A stretch of DNA of 64,000 nt from Calycina herbarum. Taxonomy: Eukaryota; Ascomycota; Leotiomycetes; Helotiales; Pezizellaceae. This document shows, in pieces, positions 60,172-64,000 of the stretch. Location: NCBI GenBank assembly GCA_001414485.1, contig LLEY01000110.1, positions 124,001 through 188,000 of the forward strand, written 5' to 3'. The translations under genes and the position numbers were made by a program. Within the stretch, counting starts at the first letter, position 1. The number at the start of each line of letters is the position of its first letter. Under the pieces are notes generated by a model. The model was not told the origin of the DNA. It worked only from the letters and a program-made list of their open reading frames with translations, and did no database searches.

Positions 60172-60684
60172 CTACCCTTCAACCACTTGGTGCGAAACAG
60201 CCCCTCTTTCAGGGACTTTTTTCTTACTCATCGACTTCATTATCGCTTTTTCTCCTATCATCTTGCTCAAGGCATCAACTTCCAATTTCTGACCACCTGT
60301 ATCATCTGTGGCTGCAACAAGACCCAAATCACCTCGCTTCAGGTTGAGTCTCAACCCATTAATGTTACCGAAAGTAAGTTTATTGATGTTGAGTGAGTCC
60401 TCTGACCGAAGCATCTTCCGTCCTCGGATTGTGTTTAGAATTTGAAGTTCATCAGAAGTCAAAGCTGCTTCAAATCCGTCTAATTTTGCTTTCGTCTCGA
60501 ATGTCACATCGTTAATCCCGAAAGCCGCCATTTTTTGAAGAATAGCTTCGCGGTCATCTGGAGAAATCGGTCGGAATGCACGGAAACAGAAGACTACGGT
60601 CTTGGAGACTTCTTCCTGGCTGAATTGACCTTTTACATCCGCCGTTCCTTGGATGACTGCAATTTGTAAGTAAGACTCTTCCAA
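60172..60684 (-). CDS. Hypothetical protein, possibly I9 inhibitor-like fold
   Basis: Single exon, 170 residues. The segment KTVVFCFRAFRPISPDDREA .. FETKAKLDGFEAALTSDELQ followed by ILNTIRG has the rhythm of the peptidase inhibitor I9 domain: a beta strand with VVF, then an FxGF-like KLDGFEAALT block, then an LxxIR helix. I9 domains are subtilisin propeptides or free proteinase B inhibitors. The match is by eye and weak. The C-terminal half is basic and unrecognised. There is no signal peptide, no membrane helix and no companion protease in the window. Alternative: an unrelated small alpha/beta protein. Confidence 0.45.
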   Translation of the reverse strand: MEESYLQIAVIQGTADVKGQFSQEEVSKTVVFCFRAFRPISPDDREAILQKMAAFGINDVTFETKAKLDGFEAALTSDELQILNTIRGRKMLRSEDSLNINKLTFGNINGLRLNLKRGDLGLVAATDDTGGQKLEVDALSKMIGEKAIMKSMSKKKVPERGAVSHQVVEG

Positions 60685-62405
60685 TTGACAAGTTTGAGGA
60701 TAGTCACTTCAAAGAAAATGAGTTCCTTTTATTTAGTAGCGATAGAAACTACGCTAGAATTGCCCAAATTTGGAACTTCCTTATTACTTTAATTAGTAGA
60801 CCATTTACAAAATATTTGAGGAGATGTGTTTCATACCCCTCGTTCTAAGCGATCACTTCACAATATCTCAAAATATAGAATGATAACCGATTTTCCCGAT
60901 CAAGAAGTAATAATAACAACAATCGTGAACAACATATAAATCTAATTGTTTATGACAATTCGTTTTCCCACTATATTTAGGAGCTCTTATTGATTACGGT
61001 TCGGATACGTAAGAATTAAACCACTACAACTTATTTATTACTTCATAAAAAGTTAAGAAGTAGAGATACCATCCACTTTAATCTCTTTTATCTTCAATTT
61101 AAGCCAACAATATCCAGTTTTGCTGCAGTCCTTATTGCGATATCTCGATTGCCTTTGCTCGGCTCGGTTTCGTAAGACTTGAAACTACTACAACTTCTCT
61201 GATACGCAGTGAAAAGTTAAGAATTACTTAGCAAATCTATTCGGCGCATTCTCATTTTCGATTTGAGCTCTCAAAGTCATGTTTTGCTAGAGTCATTGTT
61301 GTGATATTTCATGTTTATAATCAGGCTCGTTTTTGTGGGACTTGATTTCACTATAACTCTATTACGCTATAAAAAAATAACTATATTGCTTGTTGACTGG
61401 AATAGCTCTTCTCGTCAAATCGAGGTATCGAAGTCTTGTTTTTCTACATTTATTGTTATGATATCTCATAGACTTATAATATTGGTCGACTCTTCCAAAT
61501 GGCGGCATTTGACACTCTTACAACTTCCTTGTTTATGCTTAAAAAGTCGAGGAGTATAGGGTGAATCTTTTGATGCTAATCCTCTTTTTCGTCCTAGCTA
61601 CTACACTACTTGCCAATTTTGATGTTCCGGATTTAGCTAGCCTTCTCAGCTCCCATTCTAAATCACTTCTAAGTAAAACCCTTTAAAATAATACAATACC
61701 TCAATTGCTACACATTGACTTCTTACCCGTTCGATTCTCACTGGTTCGGTTTTAGGGGAGTTGCTGTGTTGCTGTGCAATGGTGGTGCCCAAAATCCTTC
61801 CTCCCACCTCGCTGCGCACTAAGATATAACAACTAACCCGACTTCTCATTCAACCACGATACAAAGGTACACCAATAATATGCGCGAATAGGGAGCTAAG
61901 TAGTCGCAATTCAGAAATGCACTCGCGTTCTTATGAAAGGGTTGTGTTGTTGTGTTGTTGTTACATGTGCTTCAGCGCTTTCTTCGCTTAGAGAACGTCC
62001 AGCCAGACCGAGTCTTTCAACATCAACATCAAAGAGGGCGCCCCACCTTCTATTTACTACAACAATTTTGATATAGCCGTTTTGGGATAATGATTAATTT
62101 GTATCACGTCGTAGCAGATTTAAGGTCTCTGTCTCCCCTTATCATATAAAACAGGCCAATCCTTCAACAACCACATCTCCGCCTCGGCCCTTCCATATAT
62201 ATCATTTCTTGTCGTCGAAATTGAATCGCGAGGGGTGAGATGAACCTTTTTAACACAGGACAGAAGCTTGCCATTTGCCAAAACCCGCAAGTTAACCAAA
62301 TGCAATTCATCCTAAACCTTACACTCTCGCATACAAAATCCAATGCACTCAATCCAACGCCAAGCCCAACCAAAAAAATGTCACCCAAAACCTAATTTTT
62401 CCCCC
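60685..62405. other. AT-rich intergenic region with tandem repeats
   Basis: No gene is supported; open frames here are short and compositionally AT-driven. A degenerate repeat of about 163 bases occupies 60,995-61,610 and is annotated separately. Confidence 0.5.
60995..61610 (+). repeat. Degenerate ~163-bp tandem repeat, about 3.5 units
   Basis: Units begin near 60,999, 61,166, 61,325 and 61,485. Shared landmarks per unit are (G)GCTCG-TTTCGT, then ACTACAACTTC, then a T/A-rich stretch with AAAAGTTAAGAA. They end with AGTC-TGTTTTGCT-GAGTC and TTGTTATGATATCTC. Identity between units is modest and falls toward the last one. The period and the AT content resemble decayed satellite DNA. Confidence 0.7.
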
Positions 62406-64000
62406 TCAATCCTGCCAACCCTCCCCCAACCATCCCCCCTTCTCCTTTTCAATCTTCAAAACCAACTCCCCAAGCATCCCATTCGCCCACCCAAACCAAG
62501 CCCTAGTCCAATCCCCCGAATCCCATCCATTAACACTCTCATGCACAACTCCCGTTCCCCCCGTACTATCCAGCACCATCATCAACTGATCCCTGACCTC
62601 CACCTTTAATCCTTTCTCATCGAGTCCCATCTCAAAAGCCGTCAATGCCCTCACAATAGCTGCCATAGGCCACCCCTTTCCTGGTCCCAGATGTGGCCCG
62701 CCTACTGCTGATAACTCGGGGCCCTTTGACCAGTAAGGGTTACTGGAGCTCGTGACGAAATTCCGTGTGTTGGCGTAGATTTTGGGGAGGTCTCTTTTTG
62801 GATCGTCTTTTGCAGGTTCCGGGAGGGGGAATGAACTATTTGCGTAATCGAAAAGGGGGATACTTAGTAAACTTGGGACATTCGCGTCGTCCATGAGATT
62901 TACTCCTCCGTAGCCATCAATTTCATAGGCAAAGATGTCGCCGAAGTCACGGTGGTTTACTATGGCGTCTCGATCGATTCCTTTTCTAATTCCGAGCGCG
63001 AAGTCTCGCATCACTGTCGTAAGATTTTTTGCTTCTGAGCCTGAGAGGGAGGCCATGATCAGAGAGGCGGACTCGAGGTATTTTGCGAACATCATGTTTG
63101 CTGGGACGAGGAGTTGGTAGATTGTTGCGTCGTCTGATGGGCGGAATGCTGTTCGGACCATGCCGTTTCCCTTGGTGGGGTTGCCGAGACCGTTGTTTGT
63201 TAGAGTTTCTGAACCTCTGGGGGAGGGTTAGTTTTTTTTTTGTATGTTTAGAAAACTGGGAAACTCGGTTCTGAGTATGAGGTTAGGGGGAGAGGTGTCG
63301 AATATCTAGGACGATTATGAATGTTCCTCAGGAACGTTTAGAAGAATTAGAAAATTGAATTGTTCATCCTAAGCGTACTCGAGGGATAAATATGAGTGTT
63401 TTAGAATCTCCGAAGTAATCGGTGCAAAACAAAGACTTATTTCTTCCCCATCGCTTTACAACGATAGAGTACAAGTCTTCTTTTAAGGGGATCCATGAGA
63501 CAAGAGAAAACTAAAATCACTTACCGATTAGTCCACCCCGTAAAAGTCCAGGCAGACTTCTCAACCTTCCCATCCTCAGCATAAGTCCCCAACCTCATAG
63601 CCCCCGCAGCATCGACCGCGGCTTTCACGGCTTCAATCCAATTATACTTTTCAAAAAACTTCACATCCCCCGTCTTCTCAAAGTAAGCCGTAGAAATTTG
63701 CAAAAAACTAGCAAGCGAATCAAGTTCCCATTTACAATCAAAAACCAATTGCGGATTATAAGGTGGTTGCGGATTATTCTGACTATAAGCCCCATTGTGT
63801 GTAGGCTTTACCCCCGATTCCGTAGGAGGTTGGAAGCTGTGACAGTATGGAGAGATGATGATGTATCGAGCATGGCTGTTTATCATTCCTCTCCAGAGAC
63901 TGGCTAGGGAGTTGGGGTCTGTGGAGGGTTCGAGGAGGGAGACGTAGGAGTAGATTTGAGAGGCGGAATCTCGGAGCCACATAGCGTCTATGTCGCCAGT
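62406..64000 (-). CDS. GH125 exo-alpha-1,6-mannosidase (N-terminus beyond the window)
   Basis: Glycoside hydrolase family 125, metal-independent exo-alpha-1,6-mannosidase. Exons here: from beyond 64000 to 63525, and 63216-62406. The frame runs past the window end reading TGDIDAMWLRDSASQIYSYV, the family's conserved WLRDS block. QLVFDCKWELDSLASFLQIS, TFTGWTNR and, after the intron, NGMVRTAFRPSDDATIYQLL and YANTRNFVTSSSNPYW follow. GPHLGPGKGWPMAAIVRALT and DWTRAWFGWANGMLGELVL close the (alpha/alpha)6 barrel. Fungal members trim N-glycans or degrade mannans and are often secreted; the signal peptide would lie outside the window. The intron, 63,217-63,524, is 308 bases, several times longer than others here. 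Confidence 0.9.

Noticed and set aside
62120..62388. Minus-strand frames below the GH125 stop codon
   Set aside because: They lie in the 3' flank of GH125 and show no features.

Overview
The window is nuclear DNA of a filamentous ascomycete (Pezizomycotina). Genes carry short GT..AG introns of about 48-75 bases. Fungus-specific families are present (PTH11/SAT4-type rhodopsin, RTA1, SIP5, MGM101, fungal GH125). Transposons show the C-to-T/G-to-A decay of repeat-induced point mutation (RIP). The gene set would fit a leotiomycete, but that narrower placement is inference only. Layout, left: 0-1.7 kb PTH11-like receptor (-); 4.1-5.4 kb 3-ketoacyl-CoA thiolase (+) with a FarA/FarB-type CCGAGG hexamer upstream; 5.6-6.5 kb conserved protein of unknown role (-); 8.3-9.55 kb DAHP synthase (+), first step of aromatic amino-acid synthesis, with a CPC1/GCN4-type TGAGTCA upstream; 10.6-11.8 kb ARA2-like aldo/keto reductase (-); 15.3-18.0 kb SIP5 (+); 20.8-21.2 kb small cysteine-rich membrane protein (-); 21.6-22.9 kb mitochondrial ribosomal protein mL50 (+). 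Middle (23.7-38 kb) is an accessory compartment. It holds a gene of unknown function built from tandemly duplicated exon-intron cassettes, a 97-aa zinc-finger protein, and a 6.24-kb RIP-destroyed Ty3/gypsy LTR element inserted inside an older terminal-inverted-repeat element. It continues with a RING-finger protein and a RIP-decayed Fot1/pogo transposase. Right: 39.0-41.5 kb CLC chloride channel (+); 41.8-42.3 kb degenerate CTCGGA-type tandem repeats; 42.6-43.3 kb predicted mitochondrial membrane protein (-); 43.9-46.2 kb biotin-protein ligase (-), head-to-head with a COA4-like cytochrome oxidase assembly factor (+) whose N-terminus holds an in-frame hexanucleotide (Ala-Val) repeat; 47.1-48.0 kb MGM101 (+); 49.0-50.2 kb RTA1-like protein (+); 51.9-53.8 kb amino-acid permease (-); 55.3-56.4 kb conserved Arg/Ser/His-rich protein (+); 57.3-58.7 kb SRPK-like kinase broken by a stop and a one-base shift (+); 58.8-59.9 kb secreted PAF-acetylhydrolase-like hydrolase broken by a one-base shift (-); 60.2-60.7 kb possible I9-inhibitor-like protein (-); about 61.0-61.6 kb degenerate ~163-bp tandem repeat; 62.4-64.0 kb GH125 alpha-mannosidase (-), running off the window. 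Four genes concern mitochondria: mL50, COA4, MGM101 and the 42.6-kb protein. The biotin ligase supplies biotinylated carboxylases. The most unusual object is the 23.7-24.8 kb gene: homologous phase-0 mini-exons separated by homologous introns, two of them almost identical, which points to recent duplication of whole exon-plus-intron units. All exon boundaries were inferred by reading splice sites and reading frames by eye.
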